64,000 bases of DNA from Candidatus Thiodiazotropha sp. CDECU1. Lineage in GTDB: Bacteria; Pseudomonadota; Gammaproteobacteria; Chromatiales; Chromatiaceae. Positions 1 to 8,535 of this stretch are shown in pieces. How positions within the stretch are numbered: position 1 is the stretch's first letter; each line of letters begins with the position of its first letter. Where the stretch lies: assembly GCF_963455295.1 (NCBI RefSeq), contig NZ_OY734020.1:2542001-2606000 (forward strand). Reading direction: 5' to 3'. The position numbers were made by a program, and so were the translations under genes. Under the pieces are notes generated by a model. That model had not been told where the DNA came from. It did no database searches and saw only the letters and a program-made list of their open reading frames with translations.

Positions 1-29
1 CATAGCAGAAAATCAATTGGTGTATTCAT
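1..29 (-). CDS. Start of a gene following the hydrogenase small subunit (partial)
   Basis: An ATG at 29 overlaps the stop of the small-subunit gene (ATGA), and the frame stays open to the window edge, giving MNTPIDFLL. The overlap implies translational coupling, so this should be the next hydrogenase subunit. It could be the large subunit, or an Isp1/cytochrome-b-like membrane subunit as in Isp-type hydrogenases of sulfur bacteria. Nine residues cannot decide this. Confidence 0.5.
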
Positions 30-1132
30 GAGCTCTTATCCAAATCATCGATAGTTACGGTTTCATGTTCGGCAGCCGCCTTGGCCTGCTTACTGCGATT
101 GAGCGCGCCGGCCGCCGCACCGATGGCAACACCACCACCCACCACATAGGCAGCCTGTCGAATGACGTCGCTGTCGGGAATAGACAGGGCATTGTAGAAA
201 CCGCCGGCATCCCAGAAATTGGGTTCCGAGCAACCCAGGCAACCATGCCCGGCTTCCACCGGCCAACTTGCACCCTGATTCCACTTGGTGGTTGCGCATG
301 CGTTATAGGTCATCGGACCCTTGCATCCGAGACGATAGAGGCACCAGCCCTTGCGCGCACCCTCGTCATCGAAGGTCTCGGCGAACAGGCCTTTGTCGTA
401 GAAAGGACGCCGATAACAGCGGTCATGGATACTCTTGCCGAAGAAGACCTTGGGTCTACCCAAGTCATCCAATTCAGGCAGCGCGCCAAAAGTAAGAAAA
501 TGTGCCAATACCCCAGTGATTACGGTTGGGATGGGCGGACAACCCGAGACATTGACCACCGGCTTATCCTTGACGATATCTGCCACCGAGACCGCACCGG
601 TAGGATTGGGCTTGGCCTGGGGCAAACCGCCGAATGCGGCACAGGTACCGACTGCAACAACAGCTGCCGCACCTGCAACCGTCTCTTCCAGGATCTGCAG
701 ATTGCTGATGCCTGCAATGGTGGAGAAGCCCGGATTCCCCAATGGGATGGAACCATCCACAACGACGATATACTTACCTTCGTTTTCGTGCATCGCCGCT
801 TCACGCGCAGCTTCTGCCGCATCCCCGGAGGCGACCTGCAGGGTATGGTGATAATCGAGTGAGATATGATCGAAAATCAGACTCTCAACAGTGGGTGAAT
901 GACTGCGTGTCAGTGACTCGGTGCAGCCCGTGCACTCCTGAAAGGAGAGCCATATGACAGAGGGCCGCTTTGCCTGCTCGAGAGCTGCGGCAATGGCTGG
1001 CACCATCGTCGGGGGCAGCGCCATCATCGACGCGGTGACACTGCAGAATTTCAGGAAACCCCGCCTGGAGACGCCGCTGTCCCGCAGGCTCTCCCCAAGT
1101 GTTTTAGCGATAGGATTGAGTTGTTCAGCCAT
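26..1132 (-). CDS. [NiFe]-hydrogenase small subunit, Tat-exported
   Basis: Electron-transfer subunit of a group 1 uptake [NiFe]-hydrogenase, carrying Fe-S clusters between the NiFe site of the large subunit and the membrane. The ATG at 1132 is chosen over an upstream TTG because GGGAGGAG lies just before it. The 368-residue product has a twin-arginine motif SRRGFLKF at 22-29 and a hydrophobic segment ending near 52. Proximal-cluster cysteines are in ECTGCTES (C67, C70), GTCAAFGG and GCPPIP. The distal/medial cluster ligands lie in the C-terminal part (HDRCYRRP, GWCLYRLGCKG, GCLGCSEPNFWD). The tail is only weakly hydrophobic before a charged end, so a separate membrane subunit may anchor the enzyme. 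It sits third in a leftward unit after a maturation protease and a HyaF-like protein, and its stop overlaps the next start. Confidence 0.95.
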   Translation of the reverse strand: MAEQLNPIAKTLGESLRDSGVSRRGFLKFCSVTASMMALPPTMVPAIAAALEQAKRPSVIWLSFQECTGCTESLTRSHSPTVESLIFDHISLDYHHTLQVASGDAAEAAREAAMHENEGKYIVVVDGSIPLGNPGFSTIAGISNLQILEETVAGAAAVVAVGTCAAFGGLPQAKPNPTGAVSVADIVKDKPVVNVSGCPPIPTVITGVLAHFLTFGALPELDDLGRPKVFFGKSIHDRCYRRPFYDKGLFAETFDDEGARKGWCLYRLGCKGPMTYNACATTKWNQGASWPVEAGHGCLGCSEPNFWDAGGFYNALSIPDSDVIRQAAYVVGGGVAIGAAAGALNRSKQAKAAAEHETVTIDDLDKSS

Positions 1133-1166
1133 TACTGCTCCTCCCGCAATCGACAAGCATGCGGAA

Positions 1167-1589
1167 TTATTTGGGATTCAGCTGTTGTTCGAGCCTGATA
1201 ATCGCATCTGATATATCTTCGGGTTGAGACTGTACAATCTCAGGCACACGATTAATCTCAAGTGAGAGTGCTATACGCTCACCTGCGGCGTTGTAATGAT
1301 CGATTAACCAGATACCTGGATAGAGGGTCTCGCAAATACGGCTCTTGCCCAAGGATTGAAGTTCGATACTAACCTCACCGCATCCTAGGTGACGTAACAG
1401 CTCTTCCTCGTCACCCGGGCCGAAAGGTATGGATTTAAGATCGATGGTGGTCGCCACGCCTCGCTCCTTGAGTCGTTTCAATGAGTGTAGTACTTCATAC
1501 ATCACTGGTATTGCATTCGAGTGATTTGCGGGGGGGTTAGATCCGTCCCTTGACTCAACCCGTACACTGATGTCTTGCAGTTTCTGCAT
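1167..1589 (-). CDS. HyaF/HupH-like hydrogenase expression/formation protein
   Basis: This 140-residue protein resembles the C-terminal domain of HupH/HyaF, accessory proteins for maturation of the hydrogenase small subunit. The recognisable block runs from GEVSIELQSLGKSRICET through YPGIWLIDHYN to EINRVPEIVQSQPEDI near the C-terminus. It is much shorter than E. coli HyaF (about 285 residues), so only one half of the usual two-lobed protein is present; this is known for several sulfur bacteria. It begins 136 nt after the protease gene and ends 34 nt before the small-subunit start, consistent with cotranscription. Its role in Fe-S assembly of HupS is taken from the family, not shown here. Confidence 0.85.
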   Translation of the reverse strand: MQKLQDISVRVESRDGSNPPANHSNAIPVMYEVLHSLKRLKERGVATTIDLKSIPFGPGDEEELLRHLGCGEVSIELQSLGKSRICETLYPGIWLIDHYNAAGERIALSLEINRVPEIVQSQPEDISDAIIRLEQQLNPK

Positions 1590-1663
1590 GAGTCACATCT
1601 GCTAAATGCCTCATTGATGATCTGGGTTATATAAAGAATATCACTAAATACTGATACTATTGC

Positions 1664-1675
1664 TGATCTGGATCA
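1664..1675. promoter_or_regulatory. Palindrome TGATCTGGATCA, possible operator
   Basis: A perfect inverted repeat TGATC-TG-GATCA lies about 75 nt upstream of the HyaF-like gene, in the gap after the protease gene. The half-sites resemble FNR/CRP-type TGATC halves, but the 2-nt spacer is shorter than the FNR consensus, so the regulator is unknown. Confidence 0.25.
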
Positions 1676-1724
1676 TTATTGCAGACTGAAAAGCTGATCT
1701 CAGGCAACTCAATTCTAAAAAATG

Positions 1725-2216
1725 CTAACCCTGAGCCTCAGGTAGGAGACCCCAGGATTTCAATATGCAGACGGCCTCCTCGATCCCCTTCTCCACTGCC
1801 GGTTGTACGCTCTCGCTCAAATGCTCACCCCAATCGAGATTCTCGGGTTCGATACCAATCAGACAACGTCGTGCCGGCAGGGTCTCGGAGAGTCGGGCGA
1901 TATCGAGCAGGTCACCCAGACTCACCTCATGCACACTGGCGCGGTTACCCTGTAGATAGCTGTCCATCTCCTGGTCGTGGAAGACCCTGAGTGTGCCGGG
2001 CCTCTCCCCCATGCGGGCCGCGTCGGCGACGATCAATCCATCCGCCCGGGCAATGGGCTCCGCCAGGGTGAAACTGAGGGTACCCCCATCCAGATACTCA
2101 ATACCCGGTACCTCCCCGATCTGCTGCTGCATGCGGTTCACCAGCTGAACACCTATACCCTCGTCACTCAACAGGGTATTTCCTATACCGAGGATCAACA
2201 CAGATTCGATTGACAA
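1725..2216 (-). CDS. Hydrogenase maturation endopeptidase (HyaD/HupD family)
   Basis: Nickel-dependent endopeptidase that removes the C-terminal peptide of the hydrogenase large subunit after NiFe(CN)2CO insertion. The 163-residue protein starts with the family signature LGIGNTLLSDEGIGVQL (residues 8-24), with the metal-binding glutamate in DEG. It continues with LDGGTLSF and the acidic VADAARMG, and has a His in the SVHEVSLGDLL segment, matching the third conserved metal ligand region. It is the first gene of the leftward unit, divergent from hypC across about 110 nt. Placing the protease ahead of the structural genes is unusual, since it normally follows them. Confidence 0.93.
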   Translation of the reverse strand: MSIESVLILGIGNTLLSDEGIGVQLVNRMQQQIGEVPGIEYLDGGTLSFTLAEPIARADGLIVADAARMGERPGTLRVFHDQEMDSYLQGNRASVHEVSLGDLLDIARLSETLPARRCLIGIEPENLDWGEHLSESVQPAVEKGIEEAVCILKSWGLLPEAQG

Positions 2217-2327
2217 AAACGGTCTCCTTGGGAGAATGAAATAGCTGGCTGTGAATAGTGTCTATTATTTAAGACAAGCTGGTTGGCAGCCGAAACAAAA
2301 AGCATACCTTTAAACCAAGGATATATC

Positions 2328-2570
2328 ATGTGCCTGGGCATACCCATGCAGATCAAAAGCATAGACGGCTTTACCGCACAGTGTGAAGCAAAAGGCATTC
2401 AGCGGGAAGTGAGCCTCTTCATGCTGCAGCACGAAGAACTCAGGCCGCAAGACTTTGTCGTCGTACATGTGGGTTACGCGATACAAAAAGTCACCCCGCA
2501 AGAGGCACGATCCGCCTGGGAGATCTATGACGAGATGCTGGCGAAGATGGAATCTCCGCCGGATGCATGA
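2328..2570 (+). CDS. hypC: HypC hydrogenase maturation chaperone
   Basis: Small chaperone that binds HypD and the large-subunit precursor while the Fe(CN)2CO group is delivered. The start at 2328 is fixed by the essential N-terminal MCLGIPMQI, where Cys2 is the Fe-ligating residue; AAGGA precedes it. The frame is open further upstream but those residues lack family similarity. The product is 80 residues, with the conserved HVGYAIQKVTPQEA block near the middle and C-terminus. Its stop overlaps the hypA start, and hypB and hypD follow. The divergent gap at 2217-2327 must hold promoters for both hydrogenase units. Confidence 0.95.
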   Translation: MCLGIPMQIKSIDGFTAQCEAKGIQREVSLFMLQHEELRPQDFVVVHVGYAIQKVTPQEARSAWEIYDEMLAKMESPPDA

Positions 2571-2919
2571 GTTGTCTGTTTGCCAGGCGATGTTGGCACA
2601 GGTCGAGGCGATTGCCGAGCGGGAACATGCCAGTCAGGTTGACCGAATCGTCATCCAGATCGGCCCCCTCTCCGGCGTGGTACCGGAACTGCTGCAACAG
2701 GCCTTCACAATCGCCCGAGCGGGCAGCATAGCCGCCGAGGCCGATTTGGAAACAGCGGTGCAACAGGTACGGGTACGTTGTCAACAATGTGGCGCCGAAT
2801 GTGATGCATCGGTGAACAGGTTGATCTGCTGTGAATGCGGTGATTTCCGCACCCAACTCATCAGCGGGGATGAACTCCTGCTCGCCAGTGTGGAACTGAC
2901 ACGGGAGGATGACAATTGA
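2563..2919 (+). CDS. hypA: HypA nickel-insertion metallochaperone
   Basis: Delivers Ni to the hydrogenase large subunit together with HypB. The ATG at 2563 gives the obligatory MHELSVC start, whose His2 is a nickel ligand; it overlaps the end of hypC by 8 nt. The 118-residue protein has the zinc site as CQQC and CCEC near residues 73-93, and an IQIGPLSGVVPELLQQAF segment typical of the family. The frame extends upstream without family similarity, so the long version is rejected. Confidence 0.95.
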   Translation: MHELSVCQAMLAQVEAIAEREHASQVDRIVIQIGPLSGVVPELLQQAFTIARAGSIAAEADLETAVQQVRVRCQQCGAECDASVNRLICCECGDFRTQLISGDELLLASVELTREDDN

Positions 2920-2956
2920 GTGGTAACTGTAAATCGAAATTTAGGAGCATATTCTG

Positions 2957-3778
2957 ATGTGCGATACATGTGGCTGTAACATCACCGAAGGCAATCGGCA
3001 TCTCATTGAAGAGGGCGGCAAGCATGCCCATGCGAAGGATGGCAGCGTAGCCGTGGAGGTGTTACAGAATCTGCTCAGCGAGAACGACCATCAGGCCACC
3101 CACAACCGTGAGCATTTTGACCGTCACCAATTGCTGGCGATCAATCTCATGTCATCCCCCGGCAGCGGCAAAACCCGTCTCTTGGAAACCACCATCGACA
3201 AACTTGGGCAAAAATATCGGATCGCGGTTGTGGAAGGCGATTTGGAGACAGAGAACGATGCGGAGCGCATCCGCAAAAAAGGCGTGGCGGCCGTGCAGAT
3301 CACCACCGGTACAGCCTGTCATCTGGATGCGCATATGATCCACCAGGCCCTGCATCGGATGGATCTGGATGAAGTGGACATCCTGTTCATAGAGAATGTG
3401 GGTAACCTGGTCTGCCCGGCCAGCTTCGACCTGGGACAGCATCTGAATATCACCCTGCTCTCCGTCACCGAAGGGGATGACAAGCCGATTAAATACCCGG
3501 TCATCTTCCGCGCCGCGGATCTTGTGCTGCTCACCAAATCTGATCTGCTCGCGGTGATGGATGAGTTCAGTCCCGAACGGGCCGAGCAGGCGGTCCGCCA
3601 GCTCGCCGTTGAGGTGCCGGTCACCCTGACTTCGGCCAAGTCGGGAGAGGGCTTTGAAACCTGGCTCGCCTGGCTCGAAGAGCAGATCAAGTTACACAAA
3701 GCGAGGCGCGCACAGGGTAAAACTCTAAAACCGAACCTGCAGCCTGAAGGCGCTAAATTACACGCTGGTGAAGGCTAG
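2957..3778 (+). CDS. hypB: HypB GTPase for hydrogenase nickel insertion
   Basis: SIMIBI-class GTPase that drives Ni transfer with HypA. The 273-residue protein has the high-affinity metal motif CDTCGC at residues 2-7, only a modest histidine content after it (so little Ni storage), and a P-loop SSPGSGKT near residue 67. Switch and base-specificity segments appear as EGDLETENDAERI, ENVGNLVCPASFDLG and LTKSDLL. The C-terminus is a lysine-rich tail. It starts 37 nt after hypA and is followed 30 nt later by hypD. Confidence 0.96.
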   Translation: MCDTCGCNITEGNRHLIEEGGKHAHAKDGSVAVEVLQNLLSENDHQATHNREHFDRHQLLAINLMSSPGSGKTRLLETTIDKLGQKYRIAVVEGDLETENDAERIRKKGVAAVQITTGTACHLDAHMIHQALHRMDLDEVDILFIENVGNLVCPASFDLGQHLNITLLSVTEGDDKPIKYPVIFRAADLVLLTKSDLLAVMDEFSPERAEQAVRQLAVEVPVTLTSAKSGEGFETWLAWLEEQIKLHKARRAQGKTLKPNLQPEGAKLHAGEG

Positions 3779-3808
3779 GGCCTGTTAACACTAATCCATG
3801 TGTAGCCT

Positions 3809-4909
3809 ATGTCGATAAGCGCAAAATCCTGGCTGCAGCAGCTACATGCCCTGCCGTTGCGGGAGCCGATCAAGATCATGAATGTCTGCGGCGGGCATGA
3901 GCGATCCATTACCCAGGCTGGATTGCGGGGCGCTCTACCGGATCAGATAGAGCTGATACCTGGACCCGGCTGCCCTGTTTGCGTCTGTCCCGAAGAAGAT
4001 GTCTATCAAGCGATGCAACTGGCGCTGCAGGAACCGATCACCCTGGTAGCCTTTGGCGACATGCTGCGGGTGCCGGTGAATGTCAGCAAGGGAGAGCCCC
4101 GCTCCCTGGATCAGGCCCATGCCGCGGGCGCGGACATCCGGCCCATCGCCTCCCCCATGGAGGCGCTGCAAATTGCTCAGGCCGCTCCCGATCGGGAGGT
4201 GGTCTTTTTTGCCGCCGGCTTCGAGACCACCACGGCACCTGTGGCGTCGTTGCTGGTCGAGGGTATACCTGACAACCTCAGCATCCTGTTATCGGGTCGA
4301 CTCACCTGGCCTGCTGTCTCAATGTTGCTGAGTGGCGAGAAACCGGGTTTCAATGCCCTGGTCGCACCCGGTCATGTCGCCACCGTGATGGGGCCGGAAG
4401 AGTGGTCATTCGTCGTGGAGCAGCACCATATACCGGCCGCGGTTGCCGGTTTTACACCAGAGAGCCTGTTGGCGGCCACCTACTCTGTGATCAGGCAATA
4501 TCTGGACGATCGGCTTTTTCTCGACAACTGTTATCCTGAATTGGTCAAGCCCGGCGGTAACCCAAGCGCCAAGGCTCACCTGCAACAGGCGCTGGATGTG
4601 GTCGATGCCAATTGGCGCGGGATCGGCATCATCCCCGGATCCGGTTTTGGGTTGAACAAGGACTACGCACAATGGGATGCCCGCAGGCGTTTTCCCGACT
4701 ACGACACTCCCGAGCGAAAGCGCAGTGGTGAGATGCCCCCTGGATGTGATTGCGCTGCCGTGGTGCTTGGACGGAAATATCCGAACCAGTGCCGACTCTA
4801 TGGCGAGGCCTGTACCCCGAGGACACCCATCGGGCCCTGCATGGTTTCCGATGAAGGCGCCTGCCGGATCTGGTGGAGCGGTGGGATCAGACTTCGCGAA
4901 CAAGCATAG
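3809..4909 (+). CDS. hypD: HypD iron-sulfur scaffold for Fe(CN)2CO assembly
   Basis: Scaffold on which the Fe(CN)2CO moiety is built with HypC and HypE. The 366-residue protein shows the conserved NVCGGHERSI (C27), GPGCPVCVCPEED (C55, C58, C60) and AAGFETTTAP blocks. A C-terminal cysteine set for the [4Fe-4S] cluster lies in PPGCDCAAV, NQCRLYGEAC and IGPCMVSDEGAC. The usual next gene, hypE, is absent: a YiiX-like hydrolase follows after about 90 nt. hypE and hypF are not in this window. Confidence 0.96.
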   Translation: MSISAKSWLQQLHALPLREPIKIMNVCGGHERSITQAGLRGALPDQIELIPGPGCPVCVCPEEDVYQAMQLALQEPITLVAFGDMLRVPVNVSKGEPRSLDQAHAAGADIRPIASPMEALQIAQAAPDREVVFFAAGFETTTAPVASLLVEGIPDNLSILLSGRLTWPAVSMLLSGEKPGFNALVAPGHVATVMGPEEWSFVVEQHHIPAAVAGFTPESLLAATYSVIRQYLDDRLFLDNCYPELVKPGGNPSAKAHLQQALDVVDANWRGIGIIPGSGFGLNKDYAQWDARRRFPDYDTPERKRSGEMPPGCDCAAVVLGRKYPNQCRLYGEACTPRTPIGPCMVSDEGACRIWWSGGIRLREQA

Positions 4910-4999
4910 ATCGCCAATCATCTGATATCGAATGAAACTCACCTACTAATTTTACGGTCTATAATAGCTATATTACTTACTGTTTTGCTGGGTTTTAGG

Positions 5000-5962
5000 A
5001 TGAGAAGAGTCGGGCAGAAAATAATGCAGTGGATCGCTGAGTGGTTGACCAAAGAGAGCCCACCATCCACCTCGCCTTTATGTGATTTCAATCGTCTAAG
5101 TTATGAACTTAGGCCCGCCGATGTGTTATTGGTCGAAGGACGCAGCAGGGTCAGCAATGTGATCAAGACCATCACCCAAAGCACCTGGACCCACTCTGCT
5201 CTCTACATTGGGCGTATCTACGATATTCGGGATCCCAAGCTTCAGCAGCGGGTACGCATGGCCTACCAAGGGGACCTCAGTGAACAGCTGATGGTCGAGG
5301 CCCTGCTGGGAGAAGGTACGATCATTGCGCCACTCTCCAAGTATCGGAATGATCATCTGCGTATCTGTCGTCCCTCAGGAATAGAGCCGGAGGATGCACA
5401 TAAGGTCGTCGCCCATGCGGTCCGTCATATCGGCTTTGACTATGACGTTCGTCACCTGCTCGACCTGGCCCGTTTCTTCTTCCCCTGGAACATCCTGCCC
5501 AGGCGCTGGCGCTCCAGCCTGTTTGAGCATAACGCCGGTTCACCGACACGTACCGTCTGCTCCTCGATGCTGGCTTCCGCCTTCAATAACGTGAATTTCC
5601 CGATTCTGCCTTTCATCGACCGGGATGAAGACGGCAGTCTGCGATTCTTCAAGCGTAATCCGCGACTCTTCACACCCAAGGATTTCGACTACTCACCCTA
5701 TTTCAACATCATTAAATATCCCTTTCTCGGTCTGGATGATCTGGGTGTCTACCGTCGCTTGCCTTGGGGTGATGACAGCATTCTCTACAACGACAATGAG
5801 CGTGCATTCGCTGCCGCAACAAAAATTGACGAGGCAGATCAGCCCGATGATGAGACCGATATAAGCAAGGAGCTTAACAAGCAGAACGAGAAACAAGCTC
5901 AACCTCAGGACGATGAGGCGGCTGATCAGGTAATCAACACAATGCGCGGGGCAGACCGATGA
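5000..5962 (+). CDS. YiiX-like permuted NlpC/P60 cysteine hydrolase
   Basis: A 320-residue protein of the permuted papain-like (YiiX/YebB, NlpC/P60-type) fold. The likely catalytic histidine is in TWTHSALYIG near residue 70, and the cysteine is in TRTVCSSMLASAF near 190; this His-before-Cys order is typical of the permuted families. A C-terminal acidic/glutamine-rich tail (about residues 275-320) looks disordered. No signal peptide is obvious. The start is uncertain: a TTG at 4985 and an ATG at 5024 are alternatives. Its stop overlaps the FadE start as ATGA, so the two are translationally coupled. That suggests a role with acyl lipids, perhaps hydrolysing an acyl ester or amide, which is inference. 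Confidence 0.75.
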   Translation: MRRVGQKIMQWIAEWLTKESPPSTSPLCDFNRLSYELRPADVLLVEGRSRVSNVIKTITQSTWTHSALYIGRIYDIRDPKLQQRVRMAYQGDLSEQLMVEALLGEGTIIAPLSKYRNDHLRICRPSGIEPEDAHKVVAHAVRHIGFDYDVRHLLDLARFFFPWNILPRRWRSSLFEHNAGSPTRTVCSSMLASAFNNVNFPILPFIDRDEDGSLRFFKRNPRLFTPKDFDYSPYFNIIKYPFLGLDDLGVYRRLPWGDDSILYNDNERAFAAATKIDEADQPDDETDISKELNKQNEKQAQPQDDEAADQVINTMRGADR

Positions 5963-8442
5963 CGCTGCTAGGATTACTACTCTTATTACTGATGCTGTGG
6001 GGATTGGCCTACGGTTCCGCGGGGGCGATTTTGTGGATGCTGTTGCCGCCCATACTTCTGATCAGCTTGCAGTTGGCGGAACTCATGAATCCCTTTGGCG
6101 CACTCCCCCTATGGCTGATCTACGCCACCACGCTCTTCTTCTACCTTAAACCACAACTGCGCCGCCGCTGGATCACCAGGCCTCTGCTGACCACCTTCCA
6201 GAAGGTGATGCCTTCCATGTCGACCACCGAGCAGGAGGCACTCAACGCCGGGAGTGTCTGGTGGGATGGCGAACTCTTCTCCGGACAGCCTGACTGGAGC
6301 AAGCTGCTGCGGCAACCCCAATGCCATCTGACCGCCCGGGAGGAGGATTTTCTCCAAGGCCCGGTACAAACCCTGTGCGATATGCTCGATGATTGGCATA
6401 TCACCTACGAACGCAGAGACCTGCCTCCGGAGGTCTGGCAATTCATCAAGCAGTCCGGCTTTTTCGGCATGATCATACCCCAGACCTATGGGGGTCTCGG
6501 CTTCTCCGCCTATGCCCACTCACAGGTTGTGTTGAAGATCGCCAGCCGCAGCATCACCGCGGCAGTTACCGTCATGGTACCCAACTCGCTGGGGCCGGCT
6601 AAATTGCTGCTGCAATACGGTACGGATGAACAAAAGATAAACTATCTCGAGCGACTGGCCACTGGCGAGGAGGTACCCTGTTTTGCCCTGACCAATCCCC
6701 ATGCCGGCAGCGATGCGGGCGCGATACCGGATATCGGGCAGGTCACCTATGGTGATTTTGCAGGCAGCCAGGTACTCGGTATCAGGCTGAACTGGGAAAA
6801 GCGTTATATCACCCTGGCACCGGTTGCGACCCTGATTGGTCTGGCATTCAAACTCGAGGATCCCCAACACCTGCTCTCAGACAATCCCCAGCCCGGCATC
6901 ACCCTGGCCCTGATTCCCCGCAATACCCCCGGGGTGGAGATAGGATCACGCCACATGCCCCTCGACATACCCTTCCAGAATGGCCCCATAGAAGGACGTG
7001 ACGTGTTCATCCCATTGAGCTGGGTAATCGGCGGTAGTGACGGCGTGGGCAAGGGTTGGCAGATGTTGATGGACAGTCTCTCCGAAGGGCGTGGCATTTC
7101 ACTCCCCGCACTCTCCACGGCAGCGGCCATGGGCGCCAGCCGCTACACCGGCGCTTATGCCGCGGTACGCACCCAGTTCGGCCAACCCATAGGCCATTTC
7201 GAGGGGGTGGAAGAGGCCCTGGCAAGAATAGGCGGCCTGACATATCAAATGGACGCGGCGCGAAAACTCACCCTCGGCGCATTGGATAGCGGTGAGACAC
7301 CCTCCGTCATCTCAGCCATCATCAAATACCATCTTACCGAGCGCTACCGTCAAGCAATCAACGACGCCATGGACATCCAGGGCGGCAGTGGTATCTGTCT
7401 CGGCCCAGATAATCTTATCGGCAGAGGCTACCAGGCAATACCCATCGCAATCACCGTTGAGGGTGCCAACATCCTTACCCGCAGCATGATCATCTTCGGC
7501 CAAGGTGCGATACGTGCTCACCCCTACATTCTCAAAGAATTCGAAGCGGCAGAGAATCCCGATCCGGAAATAGCCCTCACCCGGTTTGATGAGGCCCTAT
7601 TCAGTCACATCGGTTTTGTGGTCACAAATCTTGCCCGCACACTCTGGTTCGGCATCACCCATGGACGGCTTTCAGCGAGTCCGAAAAGCGGGGCGTGCAA
7701 ACCCTACTTTCAGCGCCTGAACTGGATGGCGGCAAGCTTCGCCCTCACCGCCGATGCGGCGCTGATGACCCTCGGGGGTTCGCTGAAGCGCAAAGAGCGC
7801 CTCTCGGCCAGGCTTGGGGACCTGCTCAGCAACCTCTATATTGCAAGCGCATGCCTGAAACGCTATATCGAAGAGGGAGAACGTCAAGACGACCTGCCGC
7901 TCATGCGATGGGCCCTGGACGACTCACTCTATCGCTTTCAACATGCCTTGCGGGGCCTGTTACGTAATATGCCGTTTCGACCCCTGGCTTGGCTGTTGCG
8001 ACTGGTGGTGTTTCCCACCGGACTCCCATTTCACAAACCCACTGACAGCCTTGACCACCAGGTTGCGCGTACCCTGTTGAGCCCAAGCGAGACCAGGGAC
8101 CGGCTCACACAAGGTATCTACATCACCGAGGATCAACAGCAACGTGCCGGTCAGCTGGAACAGGCCCTGTTCGCAGTGAATGCAGCAGCCCCTCATGAAA
8201 AGACCTTGCGTAGAGCAAAACGAGCCGGTCAACTCAAATCCCGTGATATACGCAATCTGATCGCAGAAGCCGTCTCCCTTGGAATCTTGAGTGAGAGCGA
8301 AAAAGTGGCCCTGGAAGAGGCGGATCGTCTTCGCAGACAGGTCATTCAGGTGAATACCTTCAGCCATCTTGGCAGCTTGACATCAGAGAGTAGCAAGGCA
8401 ACCTCCAAGATCTCCAAACTCAACAAACGGGGTGTTGCTTGA
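5959..8442 (+). CDS. fadE: FadE-type acyl-CoA dehydrogenase
   Basis: Membrane-associated FAD enzyme for the first step of fatty acid beta-oxidation. At 827 residues it matches E. coli FadE (814), far longer than ordinary acyl-CoA dehydrogenases. Two hydrophobic segments at about 1-30 and 35-60 precede the N-terminal dehydrogenase domain. CFALTNPHAGSDAGAIPD is the substrate/FAD loop, GRGISLPALSTAAA and DIQGGSGICLGPDN belong to the C-terminal helical domain, and the DUF1974-type extension covers the last 300 residues. It is coupled to the upstream hydrolase by a 4-nt overlap, with an acyl-CoA synthetase gene 93 nt downstream, so the three probably handle long-chain fatty acids together. Confidence 0.92.
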   Translation: MTLLGLLLLLLMLWGLAYGSAGAILWMLLPPILLISLQLAELMNPFGALPLWLIYATTLFFYLKPQLRRRWITRPLLTTFQKVMPSMSTTEQEALNAGSVWWDGELFSGQPDWSKLLRQPQCHLTAREEDFLQGPVQTLCDMLDDWHITYERRDLPPEVWQFIKQSGFFGMIIPQTYGGLGFSAYAHSQVVLKIASRSITAAVTVMVPNSLGPAKLLLQYGTDEQKINYLERLATGEEVPCFALTNPHAGSDAGAIPDIGQVTYGDFAGSQVLGIRLNWEKRYITLAPVATLIGLAFKLEDPQHLLSDNPQPGITLALIPRNTPGVEIGSRHMPLDIPFQNGPIEGRDVFIPLSWVIGGSDGVGKGWQMLMDSLSEGRGISLPALSTAAAMGASRYTGAYAAVRTQFGQPIGHFEGVEEALARIGGLTYQMDAARKLTLGALDSGETPSVISAIIKYHLTERYRQAINDAMDIQGGSGICLGPDNLIGRGYQAIPIAITVEGANILTRSMIIFGQGAIRAHPYILKEFEAAENPDPEIALTRFDEALFSHIGFVVTNLARTLWFGITHGRLSASPKSGACKPYFQRLNWMAASFALTADAALMTLGGSLKRKERLSARLGDLLSNLYIASACLKRYIEEGERQDDLPLMRWALDDSLYRFQHALRGLLRNMPFRPLAWLLRLVVFPTGLPFHKPTDSLDHQVARTLLSPSETRDRLTQGIYITEDQQQRAGQLEQALFAVNAAAPHEKTLRRAKRAGQLKSRDIRNLIAEAVSLGILSESEKVALEEADRLRRQVIQVNTFSHLGSLTSESSKATSKISKLNKRGVA

Positions 8443-8535
8443 GGGGTAAAGATTTCCATACCGGTTCAAGATAGGATAAGTTAAGGAGTGAACCCATTAT
8501 AAATAATCTCAGAAAAAGATAAAAATGGTGCCAAC

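Noticed and set aside
65-862. 265-codon plus-strand frame opposite the hydrogenase small subunit
   Set aside because: It is a shadow of a well-supported gene on the other strand.
2259-2276. TGTCT...AGACA inverted repeat in the hydrogenase divergent region
   Set aside because: Five-base arms with an 8-nt AT spacer are too weak to call a binding site.
3782-3795. CTGTTAACACTAAT, also found at 48939-48952
   Set aside because: Only two 14-nt copies with no shared flanks; not enough to call a dispersed element.
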